A stretch of DNA of 64,000 nucleotides from JAAXGI01 sp965206975 (GTDB lineage: Bacteria > Gemmatimonadota > Gemmatimonadetes > Longimicrobiales > Gaopeijiaceae): positions 620,001 through 684,000 of the forward strand of contig OZ242253.1 of the NCBI GenBank assembly GCA_965206975.1, written 5' to 3'. Both the position numbers and the translations under genes were made by a program. Positions 26,914 through 35,762 of this stretch are shown here, piece by piece. Numbering within the stretch: the first letter of the stretch is position 1; each line of letters begins with the position of its first letter. The notes beneath the pieces are model-generated. The model was given only the letters and a program-made list of their open reading frames with translations. It searched no databases and had not been told where the DNA came from.

Positions 26914-27867
26914 TCAGCCACCGCCTCCGTCCCGGAGCGCTTCCCTGAAGTATCGGAGCGTGCGGGCGAGCCCCTCGGGAAAGGAAACGGCCGGCTCCCA
27001 CGCGAGGAGGCGGCGGGCCCTCGCGATGTCGGGACACCTGACCCTCGGGTCGTCCTCAGGAAGGCGGCGATACTCGAGCGTCGAGCCTCCCCCGACGAGG
27101 GCGAGGACGCTGCTTGCGACCTCCGAGACAGTGTACTCAGCGGGGTTTCCGAGATTCACCACGGCGGAGTGGTCCGATTCCAGGAGTCTCAGTAGCCCCT
27201 CGACCAAGTCGTCAACGTAGCAAAGCGACCTCGTCTGGGCGCCGTCCCCATAGATCGTGAGTGGCTCGCCCCCGAGCGCCTGTACGAGGAAGTTCGAGAC
27301 GATTCGTCCGTCTCCGGGGCGCATCCGGGGACCGTAGGTATTGAAGATCCTCGCGATCCCGAGGGAGAGCCCGTGCACCCGGTGATACGCCATCGAGAGC
27401 GCTTCCGAGAAGCGCTTCGCCTCGTCGTAGACGCTCCTCGGCCCCACGGGGTTCACGTTCCCGAAGTACCCCTCGGGTTGCGGGTGCACCTCCGGGTCCC
27501 CGTACACCTCCGAGGTCGAGGCCAAGAGGAAGCGGGCCCCCTTCTGGCGGGCGAGTTCGAGGAGGTTCCGGGTCCCGAGGCTTCCGGCCTCGAGGGTCTC
27601 GATCGGGAGCTTGAGGTAGTCGACCGGGCTCGCGGGGGATGCGAAGTGGAGGACTCCGTGGAGCTCTTCCTCGACCGAGAGGGGGAGGGAAACGTCGTGC
27701 GCGATCAGGGAGAAGGTCGGCTCCTCCTCGAGCCAGGCGATGTTCTCCTCCGTCCCGGTCGCGAAGTTGTCCACCCCGACGACTTCGTAGCCCTCGCGCA
27801 GGAGGCGCCTCGCGAGATGGGAGCCGAGGAAGCCGGCCGCGCCCGCGAGCAGGATCCGCCCCTTCAT
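26914..27867 (-). CDS. UDP-glucuronate decarboxylase (UDP-xylose synthase) or related NAD-dependent epimerase
   Basis: Short-chain dehydrogenase/reductase-type enzyme of 317 residues. It has the NAD-binding GxxGxxG (9-15, GAAGFLG), the SDR triad element in LLASTSEVYG, and Tyr147/Lys151 in VYDEAKR. The motif HFASPASPVDYLKLPI (74-89) and the downstream GRIVSNFL and GDGxQTRSLCYVDD pattern are those of UDP-xylose synthases, which decarboxylate UDP-glucuronate; the neighbouring UDP-glucose dehydrogenase makes exactly that substrate. Start ATG at 27867 overlaps a short upstream ORF (ATGA). Confidence 0.86.
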   Translation of the reverse strand: MKGRILLAGAAGFLGSHLARRLLREGYEVVGVDNFATGTEENIAWLEEEPTFSLIAHDVSLPLSVEEELHGVLHFASPASPVDYLKLPIETLEAGSLGTRNLLELARQKGARFLLASTSEVYGDPEVHPQPEGYFGNVNPVGPRSVYDEAKRFSEALSMAYHRVHGLSLGIARIFNTYGPRMRPGDGRIVSNFLVQALGGEPLTIYGDGAQTRSLCYVDDLVEGLLRLLESDHSAVVNLGNPAEYTVSEVASSVLALVGGGSTLEYRRLPEDDPRVRCPDIARARRLLAWEPAVSFPEGLARTLRYFREALRDGGGG

Positions 27868-28001
27868 AATCTGTCGACTCCGTCCTCAAGGTGCGACCTC
27901 GACCCCGTGCCTACACAGGCGAAGCACTCCATCCCGGCAAGGATGGGGGTCGAGGGGTCGTAGGCGATGGTTCCGGCGATTCCGATGAAGGGAACGGACA
28001 T
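27864..28001 (-). CDS. Small ORF (45 aa) linking ugd and the UDP-xylose synthase gene
   Basis: A 45-codon frame starts at an ATG three bases after the ugd TAG and ends at a TGA that overlaps the next gene's ATG by four bases (ATGA), occupying the whole 137-base gap. It begins MSVPFIGIAGTIAYDPS and contains CFAC near residues 26-29; no membrane helix or recognised domain. The N-terminus faintly recalls MAVPFIDL of the nearby DegT aminotransferase, so it could be a decayed remnant of a gene. Exact stitching to both neighbours favours translation; short length and no homology argue for caution. Function unknown. Confidence 0.35.
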   Translation of the reverse strand: MSVPFIGIAGTIAYDPSTPILAGMECFACVGTGSRSHLEDGVDRL

Positions 28002-28004
28002 GGG

Positions 28005-29318
28005 CTACCGCAACACCCTCCGCCGGCCGACCGAATCGTACTCGAAGCCGAGCCTCTGCATCTGGCCCGGGGCGTAGAGGTTCCGCCCGTCGATGATGAC
28101 CCGACCTCCGAGCGCCGATCCGATCCGGGCGAAGTCGGGGTGGCGATACGGATGCCACTCGGTGTGGATGAGGAGCGCCGAGGCCCCGTCGAGGGCAGCA
28201 TAGTTCGTGGCGAAGTACTCGACGGAATCGCCTAGGATCCTTCGCGCCTCTGGAATCGCAGCCGGATCGTGGACCGCAACCCGGGCGCCCCGTCGAAGGA
28301 GACCCTCGATCGTGACGAGACTCGGGGCCTCCCGCATATCGTCCGTATTCGGCTTGAACGCGAGGCCCCAGACGGCGAAGCTGTGCCCCGCAAGCTCGTC
28401 CCCGAATCTCTCGACGACACGCTCGAGGATCCAGCGCTTCTGCGCGTCGTTCGTCTCCTCGACCGCCTCTAGGAGCGAAAGCTCGACCCCGCAGCTCCGG
28501 GCACTTCGGATCAGCGCCTTCACGTCCTTCGGGAGGCAGGAGCCGCCGTAACCGATCCCGGGAAAGAGGAAAGTGGCTCCGATCCGCCGATCGAGCCCCA
28601 CCCCACGCCGCACCATCTCCACGTCGGCCCCAACCGCATCCGCGAGGCGCGCCACCGAATTCATGAAGGAGATTCGGGTCGCAAGTATCGCATTTGCCGC
28701 GTACTTGGTGAGCTCGGCGGAGGCCACATCCATCACAAGGATGTCGGCGCCCGTGCGGACGAAGGGGGCGTGGAGCTCCCGGAGTAGCTGGGCCACCTCC
28801 GGATCCTCCGTCCCGATCACGACCCGGTCCGGCTTCAGGAAGTCCCGGACCGCCGCACCCTCCTTCAGAAACTCAGGATTCGAGCAGACGCGGACCTGGT
28901 GCGAGCTGAGCGCCTCGATCGTCGCCCTGACGCGGCCGGCCGTCCCGACAGGGACGGTGCTCTTGGTTACGACGACCTTCTGGCCGTTCATTGCGCGGCC
29001 GATCGTAGCGGCGACTTCGAGCACATGCTTGACGTCCGCGGACCCGTCCTCGTCCGCCGGGGTCCCGACCGCTATGAAGAGGAGCTCCGAGCTCTGGACC
29101 GCCTCCCCTATATCCGTCGTGAACCGCAGCCGACCTTGCGCGAGGTTCTCGCGGACGAGGGGTCCGAGCCCGGGCTCGTGGATCGGGATCGCCCCTTCGT
29201 TCAGGCGGGCGATCTTCTCCTGATCAATGTCCGCGCAGATCACATCGTTCCCCGAGTGCGCGAACCCGGCCCCGACGACGAGGCCGACGTATCCTGTCCC
29301 TATGACGGTGAGTTGCAT
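28005..29318 (-). CDS. ugd: UDP-glucose 6-dehydrogenase
   Basis: Oxidises UDP-glucose twice to UDP-glucuronate using NAD. The 437-residue product starts MQLTVIGTGYVGLVVGAGFA (NAD-binding Rossmann motif), contains the hinge segment EFLKEGAAVRDFLKPDRVVIG, the catalytic Cys261 in GYGGSCLPKD, and C-terminal AFKPNTDDMREAPS. Start ATG at 29318 agrees with the family; the upstream open extension is not homologous. It follows cysNC with a 112-base gap. Together with the UDP-xylose synthase gene it gives a UDP-glucuronate/UDP-xylose branch. Confidence 0.95.
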   Translation of the reverse strand: MQLTVIGTGYVGLVVGAGFAHSGNDVICADIDQEKIARLNEGAIPIHEPGLGPLVRENLAQGRLRFTTDIGEAVQSSELLFIAVGTPADEDGSADVKHVLEVAATIGRAMNGQKVVVTKSTVPVGTAGRVRATIEALSSHQVRVCSNPEFLKEGAAVRDFLKPDRVVIGTEDPEVAQLLRELHAPFVRTGADILVMDVASAELTKYAANAILATRISFMNSVARLADAVGADVEMVRRGVGLDRRIGATFLFPGIGYGGSCLPKDVKALIRSARSCGVELSLLEAVEETNDAQKRWILERVVERFGDELAGHSFAVWGLAFKPNTDDMREAPSLVTIEGLLRRGARVAVHDPAAIPEARRILGDSVEYFATNYAALDGASALLIHTEWHPYRHPDFARIGSALGGRVIIDGRNLYAPGQMQRLGFEYDSVGRRRVLR

Positions 29319-29430
29319 TGGACCGGCCGGGGGGGAATGCGGGTCAGCCGGGATCGAGTCGGCGCGGAGGGAGAAGCCCCACGCGATCCTCGACGGAGCG
29401 GCCGGCCACCGACGCACACCCGGAGGCACC

Positions 29431-31326
29431 TCACGACAGGAGCGCCCCGATCGCGTCGAGCACCCGCTCCACGGCCTCCTCAGGGCTCACCACCGAGCTA
29501 TCGAGTTCGAGCTCCGCCGCCTCAGGCATCTCGTACACCGAGCGGCTCCCCGGCAACTCAAGCTCTCCCGAGGCCTCGAGCGAGTAGAGGCCCTTCGAGT
29601 CCCGTTCCCTTAGCACTTCCACGGGAGCGTGCACGTGGATCTCGATGAAGCGGGAAGCGGGGAAAAGTTCGCGGACCCCGCCACGGTCGGCCCGAAAGGG
29701 CGAGACGAAGGTGCAAAGGACCACGGAGCCCTGCTCGAAGAAGAGCCTCGCGACCTCGCCCACCCGCCGGATGTTTTCGCTCCGGTCGCGGTCCGAGAAT
29801 CCGAGGTCGCCCGAGAGGCCGTGGCGAAGCTGATCGCCGTCGAGGAGCATCGTCCGGATCCCGCGCTCGAAGAGGGTCCGCTCGACGGCACGCGCGATCG
29901 TGCTCTTTCCCGCGCCCGACATCCCCGTGAACCAGAGGGCGAGCGCCTTGTGCCCCGTCCCGTCTTCCCGCTCCTCCCTGGGGATATTCACCCCCTCCCA
30001 GACGACGTGGGCCGACTTCGTCCGGACGGGAGGGTGCACCGGTGCACCCTCCACCTCGAGGCGGCGCACCCTCCCCCGGATCATCCCGGCCGCGACCGTC
30101 GCGTTCGTGTGCGGATCTACGAGGACGAAGCTTCCCGTCGCCGAATTCACCCGGTAGGAGTCGAAGAATAGTGGACACGATGTCGTGATCTCGACGCGGC
30201 CGATCTCATTTAGCTCGAGGATGCGGGTCGGCTCGCGGTGGAGGGTATCCACGTCGACGCGGTATTCTATCCGCTCCACGAACGCCTGTACCCACTGCGT
30301 CGTGTGGAGCAGGTGATACGCCCTTCCGAGTTCCAGCCCCACCTCGCTCATCGAGCAGAGGTACGCCTCAAGGCGGTCGGCAATCGTCGGGATGTTGCGC
30401 CGCCGGACAATCATGTCGCCACGCGAGATATCGAGCTCATCCTCCGTCGTGAGGACGATCGCATCTCCGGCATGCGCCTCGCCCACGGGACCGTTCGGGG
30501 TGTGGATCGCACGGATGCGCGTCCCCTTCCCCGAGGGCAGAACCACGACCTCCTCCCCCGGCGAGACGCGGCCCGAGGCGATGGTCCCCGCGTACCCCCG
30601 GAATCCCTGGTCAGGGCGGAGCACGTGCTGCACGGGGAAGCGGAAGTCGATCTGGTTCCGCCTCGCCCCCAGGCTCGCGGTTTCGAGCTTGTGGAGGAGC
30701 GCGCCCCCCTTGTACCACGGCATCCGCCGCGACCGTGAGACGACGTTGTCCCCGTGAAGCGCACTGATCGGGACATAGGAGATATCCTTCACGGTGAGCT
30801 TGGTCGAGAAGTCGCCGAAGTCCGAGCGAATCTCGTCGTAAACCTCCTCCGAATAGTCCACGAGGTCCATCTTGTTCACCGCGACGATCAGGTGCGGGAT
30901 CCCGAGGAGCGAGGTGATGAAGGCGTGCCGCTTCGATTGCGTGAGAACGCCGCGCCGGGCATCGATGAGCACGACGGCGAGCTCGGCCGTGGAGGCACCC
31001 GTCACCATGTTCCGGGTGTACTGCACGTGCCCCGGTGTATCGGCAATGATGAACTTCCTCCGCGGGGTCGCGAAGTAGCGGTAGGCGACGTCGATCGTGA
31101 TCTTCTGCTCGCGTTCTGCCCGGAGGCCATCGGTGAGGAGGGCGAGATTCACCCCCACCTCACCGAGGCGCCGACTCGCGCCCTCGATCTCGTCGAGCTG
31201 GTCAGCGAAGATCGACTTGGTGTCGTGGAGGAGGCGCCCGATGAGGGTACTCTTCCCGTCGTCGACGCTCCCGGCCGTCGTAAAACGGAGGAGATCCATC
31301 TCCCCGTAGGGGCGGGTGGACGCCAT
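29431..31326 (-). CDS. cysNC: Fused sulfate adenylyltransferase subunit 1 / adenylylsulfate kinase (CysNC)
   Basis: Single 631-residue polypeptide. Residues 1 to about 445 are an EF-Tu-like GTPase, CysN, with G1 GSVDDGKST (19-27), G3 DTPGHVQYT and G4 NKMDL, which drives ATP-sulfurylase activity with CysD. Residues about 455-631 are APS kinase, CysC, with Walker A FTGMSGAGKST and LDGDQLRHGL, which phosphorylates APS to PAPS. The ATG at 31326 overlaps the cysD stop (TGATG). PAPS can feed reductive sulfur assimilation or sulfotransferases; no reductase or sulfotransferase is in the window. Confidence 0.96.
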   Translation of the reverse strand: MASTRPYGEMDLLRFTTAGSVDDGKSTLIGRLLHDTKSIFADQLDEIEGASRRLGEVGVNLALLTDGLRAEREQKITIDVAYRYFATPRRKFIIADTPGHVQYTRNMVTGASTAELAVVLIDARRGVLTQSKRHAFITSLLGIPHLIVAVNKMDLVDYSEEVYDEIRSDFGDFSTKLTVKDISYVPISALHGDNVVSRSRRMPWYKGGALLHKLETASLGARRNQIDFRFPVQHVLRPDQGFRGYAGTIASGRVSPGEEVVVLPSGKGTRIRAIHTPNGPVGEAHAGDAIVLTTEDELDISRGDMIVRRRNIPTIADRLEAYLCSMSEVGLELGRAYHLLHTTQWVQAFVERIEYRVDVDTLHREPTRILELNEIGRVEITTSCPLFFDSYRVNSATGSFVLVDPHTNATVAAGMIRGRVRRLEVEGAPVHPPVRTKSAHVVWEGVNIPREEREDGTGHKALALWFTGMSGAGKSTIARAVERTLFERGIRTMLLDGDQLRHGLSGDLGFSDRDRSENIRRVGEVARLFFEQGSVVLCTFVSPFRADRGGVRELFPASRFIEIHVHAPVEVLRERDSKGLYSLEASGELELPGSRSVYEMPEAAELELDSSVVSPEEAVERVLDAIGALLS

Positions 31327-32231
31327 CAGAAGTAGCCTCCCCGCTTCCTCTCCTCCATCGCGGTATCGGAGCGGCGGTCGTCCAGCCGCCCACCCCGCTC
31401 CGTCACCCGGGCCGCCGCCACCTCCGCGATGACCGCCTCGACGGAGGCGGCTGTCGAGCGCACCGCACCCGTGCATGTTGCGTCCCCGACAGTTCGGAAG
31501 CGGACCCTCTCGCGGCGGACCTCTTCCCCCTCGAGGAGCTCGATGAACTGCGTCCTTGCGAGGATGATCCCGTCTCGCTCCACGATGTCCCGCTCATGAG
31601 CGAGGTAGAGAGCGGGGATCGGGGCCTGTTCAAGATGGACGTACTGCCAGACATCCATCTCCGTCCAGTTCGAGAGGGGGAAGACGCGAAAATGTTCGCC
31701 CGGGTTCTTTCGCCCGTTGTAGAGGTTCCAGAGCTCGGGCCGCTGCTTCCTCGGGTCCCACTGCCCAAAGCGGTCCCGATGGGAGAAGAAGCGCTCCTTC
31801 GCACGCGCCTTCTCCTCGTCGCGCCGTGCCCCCCCGAGCGCGGCGTCCACCCGGAGCTCGCGGATCGCGTCGAGGAGCGTCACGGTCTGGAGCGCGTTCC
31901 GGCTCGCCTCCGGGCCCTCCTCCTCGCGTACCCGCCCTTCGTCGATCGAGTCCTGCACGTACCTCACGATGAGCTCGAGCCCCAACTCCCCCGCGAAGCG
32001 GTCCCGGAACTCGATCGCCTCGGGAAAGTTATGGCCCGTATCGATGTGAAGCAGCGGAAAGGGGACCAGTGCGGGGCGAAAGGCTTTTTGGGCGAGCCAC
32101 GCCATGACGACCGAGTCCTTCCCTCCCGAAAAGAGGAGGACGGGACGCTCGAACTGCGCGGCGACTTCCCGAAGGACGTGGATCGCCTCATTCTCGAGAG
32201 CCTGAAGATGACCCCTCGTTCCTCGCTTCAT
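31326..32231 (-). CDS. cysD: Sulfate adenylyltransferase subunit 2 CysD
   Basis: Catalytic subunit of ATP sulfurylase: sulfate plus ATP gives APS. The 301-residue product (MKRGTRGHLQALENEAI) has the PP-loop SGGKDS (35-40), HIDTGHNFPEAIEFRD and GGARRDEEKARAKERFFS, all standard for CysD, and length equal to the family norm. ATG at 32231 chosen over an in-frame ATG at 32285 that lies inside cysQ. It is 14 bases after the cysQ stop and coupled to cysNC at its own stop. Confidence 0.96.
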   Translation of the reverse strand: MKRGTRGHLQALENEAIHVLREVAAQFERPVLLFSGGKDSVVMAWLAQKAFRPALVPFPLLHIDTGHNFPEAIEFRDRFAGELGLELIVRYVQDSIDEGRVREEEGPEASRNALQTVTLLDAIRELRVDAALGGARRDEEKARAKERFFSHRDRFGQWDPRKQRPELWNLYNGRKNPGEHFRVFPLSNWTEMDVWQYVHLEQAPIPALYLAHERDIVERDGIILARTQFIELLEGEEVRRERVRFRTVGDATCTGAVRSTAASVEAVIAEVAAARVTERGGRLDDRRSDTAMEERKRGGYF

Positions 32232-32245
32232 CGGAGAGTTACGCC

Positions 32246-33082
32246 TCACCTTTGGGGGCTCGCCAGGCGGATGAGTGGCCGCCATGGACCCGTGGGATCC
32301 CCGACGCAGCAGAAGTGCGGATTTCTGAGTGCGCCCGCGTCGTAGCGGAGAGACACCTCAAGCGTGGGCGGGTCGAGTGCGAAGACCCCCCCTCCGGCGC
32401 TCTCCACGACGCACTGGGCGGCCGCCGTATCCCACCCCATCGTCGGCCCGTCGCGAAGATACAGATCCGCCTCGCCCTCCGCGACGAGACAGAACTTAAG
32501 GGAGCTTCCCATACTCGTGAACTCCACCCCAGGCCGCATGCGGCGGGCAAGCCCCTCAAGCGCTGGCCCCGAATGGTCGCGGCTCCCCACGAGGACGGCC
32601 TGCTCCAGATCGAGGCGCCGCGTGCGAACCGCGCGAAAGCGGCCGTCCGTGCCCGCCTTCTCCGAGACGCCGCCCCGATGGCCCCGGTAGGTCCTGCCGA
32701 GCGCGGGGGCGTGAACGATCCCGTAGACGGGCCGCCCCCGCTCGATCAGGGCGATGTTCACGGTGAATTCACCCGTCCCTTTTAGGAATTCCTTCGTACC
32801 GTCGAGGGGATCGACGAGCCAGTACCGCTCCCATTCACGCTCAACCCACCGGGCCGCGGCCGGCGACTCCTCCGAGACTATGGGGATATCGGGCGCGAGG
32901 CGGAGGAGTCCGTCCTCGAGGCAGGCGTGCGCCCGCCGATCGGCGAGCGTGAGCGGCGAGCGGTCCTCCTTGACCGTGATGCGTCCTGGGACACCGTACG
33001 ACTCGAGGATCCTCTCTCCTGCCTGCATCACGAGTCCGAGGAGATCATCGGGGCGTGCGGGTAGTTCGCTTATAGTGGCCAA
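32246..33082 (-). CDS. cysQ: 3'(2'),5'-bisphosphate nucleotidase CysQ
   Basis: Magnesium-dependent phosphatase of the inositol-monophosphatase fold that removes PAP, the inhibitory by-product of PAPS use. The 278-residue product has the metal-binding signature DPLDGTKEF (91-99), the upstream EE pair (71-72) and the C-terminal GWDTAAAQCVVESAGG. The start is a TTG at 33082 with no competing ATG. As first gene of cysQ-cysD-cysNC it makes a compact unit for PAPS supply and PAP clearance. Confidence 0.94.
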   Translation of the reverse strand: MATISELPARPDDLLGLVMQAGERILESYGVPGRITVKEDRSPLTLADRRAHACLEDGLLRLAPDIPIVSEESPAAARWVEREWERYWLVDPLDGTKEFLKGTGEFTVNIALIERGRPVYGIVHAPALGRTYRGHRGGVSEKAGTDGRFRAVRTRRLDLEQAVLVGSRDHSGPALEGLARRMRPGVEFTSMGSSLKFCLVAEGEADLYLRDGPTMGWDTAAAQCVVESAGGGVFALDPPTLEVSLRYDAGALRNPHFCCVGDPTGPWRPLIRLASPQR

Positions 33083-33450
33083 GATGCCGGAATCACGAAG
33101 GAAGCGAGGAGGAGAACGATGACGCTAACCGGGATCGCGGGCCTCGGGTAGTCGAGCAAGCCGCACCCGCTCGGCCCGTTGACCGTCAGGTGCGTCCGAT
33201 GCCCGACGGGGGCGGAGGCGGCCCGGCGTGCGACCATCGGGACCGGGGCACGTCCCACGTACGCGGGCTGCGTCGAGCCCGGCTGCGGCGACCTTCCGAG
33301 GTTCGAAACGGAGAGAGAGTCGGAGCGGTCCCGCAGCCCACGTGGCAGCCCTCGCCGGCGAGGAGGGGGAGGCCATCGCCGTAGCGCCGGCATGTGTGGA
33401 GGCGCCGGTTTGGCCCAAGGTCGACTCGGCCAGCCTGTGTATAGGTCCCG
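33083..33450. other. Gap with no supported gene between wecC-like gene and cysQ
   Basis: 368 bases. A minus-strand frame at 33070-33393 ends in a hydrophobic run (PVSVIVLLLASFVIPASWPL), but it overlaps the cysQ start, has a basic, Pro-rich N-terminal half and no clear start. On the plus strand a strong AGGAGGAG precedes an ATG at about 33119, yet that frame closes after ten codons. A plus-strand TATAGT at 33071-33076 has no -35 partner. The T-loop-like gttcgaaac at 33301 does not fold into a tRNA arm. The region probably holds the cysQ promoter. Confidence 0.4.
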
Positions 33451-34848
33451 TCAACTACCGCCCTGGTCACCGATCCGATCTGAAGCCGAGCTGCCGGCCA
33501 CCCGCGATCCGGGCGCCTCGCGGCCCTTTACAATCCATCCCCGTCCGGGCGGCATCCCCTGCCTCCTTCGGACGTGCGAGGTCGCGTTTCTCGAGTCCAC
33601 GAGGATCCGTGCGCTCCCGACGATCCTCTCGAGGTCGAAGGCCGAGTGATCCGTCACCAAGACAACCACGTCGGCCGCCTTGAGCACCTCGTCGGTAAAC
33701 TCTACGCCCCGCCGACTCCGCCCCTCCCACTGGATCGTCGGGACATGGGGGTCGTAGAAGCGAACCTCCGCGCCGTCTTCCTCGAGCTCGCGGATAATGT
33801 CCAACGCCGGAGACTCCCGAACGTCATCGACATCGGGCTTGTACGCGACGCCGAGGATGAGGATGCGGGAGCCATTCACGGCCCTCCTGGTCGTATTCAG
33901 CGCGCTGCGCACCTTCTCCACGACGAAGCCGGGCATCTCGGCATTGATCTCGGCCGCTAGCTCGATGAGCCGGGCCTGGTAGTCGAGGCTCCGCATCTTC
34001 CAGGATAGGTAGTGCGGATCCACCGGGATGCAGTGGCCGCCGAGCCCAGGGCCGGGCGTGAATTTCATGAACCCGAAGGGCTTTGTAGCTGCCGCTTCAA
34101 CCACTTCCCAGACGTTGACCCCGAGCCGGTCGGCGATCTGGGCGATCTCGTTGACGAGCGCGATATTCACGGCCCGAAAGGTGTTCTCTAGGAGCTTGAC
34201 GAGCTCCGCCGCCTCCGGAGAGGAGACAGGCACCATCCGCTCGATAAAGCGCCCGTAGGCCTCGAGTCCGGCGTTCAGGCACCCTTCCGTAATCCCGCCG
34301 ATCACCTTCGGCGTGTTCTCCGTCTTCCATACCGAATTTCCGGGATCCACCCGCTCCGGCGAGAAGCAGAGGAAGAAGTCGCGCCCGACCTCGAGTCCCC
34401 GCTCGGCGACGAGCGGGAGGAGGACGTCCCGTGTCGTGCCCGGGTACGTCGTCGACTCGAGGACGACGAGCTGGCCCGGACGGAGGGCCTCGCTCACCGC
34501 CCGCCCGGCTGCCAAAATATGCGAGATGTCCGGATCCCGCGTCTTCGAGAGCGGTGTCGGGACACAGAGGCAGATCACGTCACACTCGCGAAGGCGCCCC
34601 ATCTCCATCGAGGCCTCGAGGCGCCCGGCGCGAAGGAGTTCAGATACCCGGGCGTCCTCCACGTCCCGGACGTGGCTTTGCCCCTCGTTGACCCCGCGGA
34701 CGACCGCCTCGTCGACATCGAAGCCGAGGACCGGACTCCCGCTTCGGCCGATCTCCACGGCGAGGGGCAGTCCGACGTAACCGAGGCCGATCACACCAAA
34801 GGTCAGATCGCCTTTCGCGAAACCTCCGAGCCGGGAAGATGAAGACAT
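33451..34848 (-). CDS. Nucleotide-sugar dehydrogenase, UDP-N-acetylglucosamine/mannosamine 6-dehydrogenase type
   Basis: NAD-dependent four-electron dehydrogenase of the UDP-glucose/GDP-mannose dehydrogenase superfamily. The 465-residue product has the Rossmann motif GVIGLGYVGLPLA, ESTTYPGTT, the segment CFSPERVDPGN and the catalytic Cys in GGHCIPVDPHYL, with AYKPDVDDVRESPAL near the C-terminus. The SPERVxPG and GGHCIPVDP forms are those of WecC/WbpA-type enzymes acting on N-acetylated sugars, unlike the GGSCLPKD of the neighbouring ugd. The C-terminal about 30 residues form an extra basic tail. ATG at 34848. Confidence 0.92.
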   Translation of the reverse strand: MSSSSRLGGFAKGDLTFGVIGLGYVGLPLAVEIGRSGSPVLGFDVDEAVVRGVNEGQSHVRDVEDARVSELLRAGRLEASMEMGRLRECDVICLCVPTPLSKTRDPDISHILAAGRAVSEALRPGQLVVLESTTYPGTTRDVLLPLVAERGLEVGRDFFLCFSPERVDPGNSVWKTENTPKVIGGITEGCLNAGLEAYGRFIERMVPVSSPEAAELVKLLENTFRAVNIALVNEIAQIADRLGVNVWEVVEAAATKPFGFMKFTPGPGLGGHCIPVDPHYLSWKMRSLDYQARLIELAAEINAEMPGFVVEKVRSALNTTRRAVNGSRILILGVAYKPDVDDVRESPALDIIRELEEDGAEVRFYDPHVPTIQWEGRSRRGVEFTDEVLKAADVVVLVTDHSAFDLERIVGSARILVDSRNATSHVRRRQGMPPGRGWIVKGREAPGSRVAGSSASDRIGDQGGS

Positions 34849-34896
34849 GTACCGTATCCCTCTCCGGTGCTCTCCGAGCCGGGCGGCCTCGAGCCT

Positions 34897-35742
34897 CTAG
34901 CTCGACGCGGCCGCCCAGTCTGCGAGCGCACGGAGGAGCCCATCAAAGGTGTGGGGCTTCGCCACTCGATCGACTGTGACACCCCGTGCCCGAAGGGCAC
35001 CGGCCGTGCTTGGGCCGAGCGCGAGAACGCCGACCCCTTCCGGGATGGCGAGTCGATCCGGACGTTCGCCAGGAGGCCGCTCCCCGAGGTGCTCGACCCA
35101 CGCTTCTACAAACAGCCTAGCGCCGGAGGGGGCGGTGAACATCAGTGCGTCGACCCCCGCCGCCGCGACTAGCGCGGCGAGGCTCGCTCCGGTACCCGGC
35201 ACCGGCACCGTCCGGTACGCCGCGACGACGTGGACCTCGGCACCGGCGACGCGGAGTCTCCGCGGGATCGCCTCCCTCCCCTCCTCCGCTCTCGGGAATA
35301 GAACCCTCAGAGACTTCCCCTGCGACGCGGAGAGGATTGAACGAACCACCCCGTCCGCGTTGAACCGCTCGGGGAAGATGTCGGGCGCGAGTCCGGATCG
35401 GGCAAGCACCTCTCCGGTCCGTGGGCCAACGGCGCAGATCCTGAGCCCGCCCCCGCGCGCCTCCGAGATCGACACCCCCGCTCGACGAATCGCCTGTACG
35501 AGCGGAGGAACCGCACGTGCGGAGGTCACGACGAGCCAGTCGTAGCCCGAAAGCTCCAAGGCTGCGCACTCAAGTGCCCCCGCGTCCCGAGGGGGCTCCG
35601 TGCGGGTCAGCGGAAAGGGGAGGAGGATCACGCCCGCCTCGCGAAGGATGCGGCTAAGGGGATCCTTCGGGCCTCCCGCCCCCGAGCGCGTGACCGCCAC
35701 CCGCAAGTCATCGAGGACGGACGCACCCGTGACGCTCCTCAC
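34897..35742 (-). CDS. hemD: Uroporphyrinogen-III synthase
   Basis: Cyclises hydroxymethylbilane with inversion of ring D. The 281-residue product shows the loose HemD pattern: RVAVTRSGAGG start strand, YDWLVVTSARAVPPL, ICAVGPRTGEVL, VDALMFTAPSGARLF and VGVLALGPSTAGALRARG, typical of a bilobed fold with low sequence conservation. The GTG at 35742 is chosen because AGAGGG lies seven bases upstream; an earlier GTG at 35760 would leave almost no leader after the rpmB terminator. It is about 20 kb from hemAXB, and hemC is absent. Expression probably needs read-through or an internal promoter. Confidence 0.87.
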   Translation of the reverse strand: MRSVTGASVLDDLRVAVTRSGAGGPKDPLSRILREAGVILLPFPLTRTEPPRDAGALECAALELSGYDWLVVTSARAVPPLVQAIRRAGVSISEARGGGLRICAVGPRTGEVLARSGLAPDIFPERFNADGVVRSILSASQGKSLRVLFPRAEEGREAIPRRLRVAGAEVHVVAAYRTVPVPGTGASLAALVAAAGVDALMFTAPSGARLFVEAWVEHLGERPPGERPDRLAIPEGVGVLALGPSTAGALRARGVTVDRVAKPHTFDGLLRALADWAAASS

Positions 35743-35762
35743 GACGGACCCTCTCCACACGA

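Noticed and set aside
33285..33320. gttcgaaac T-loop-like string in the gap upstream of cysQ
   Set aside because: Flanking bases do not pair as a T-stem on either strand, and no cloverleaf forms.
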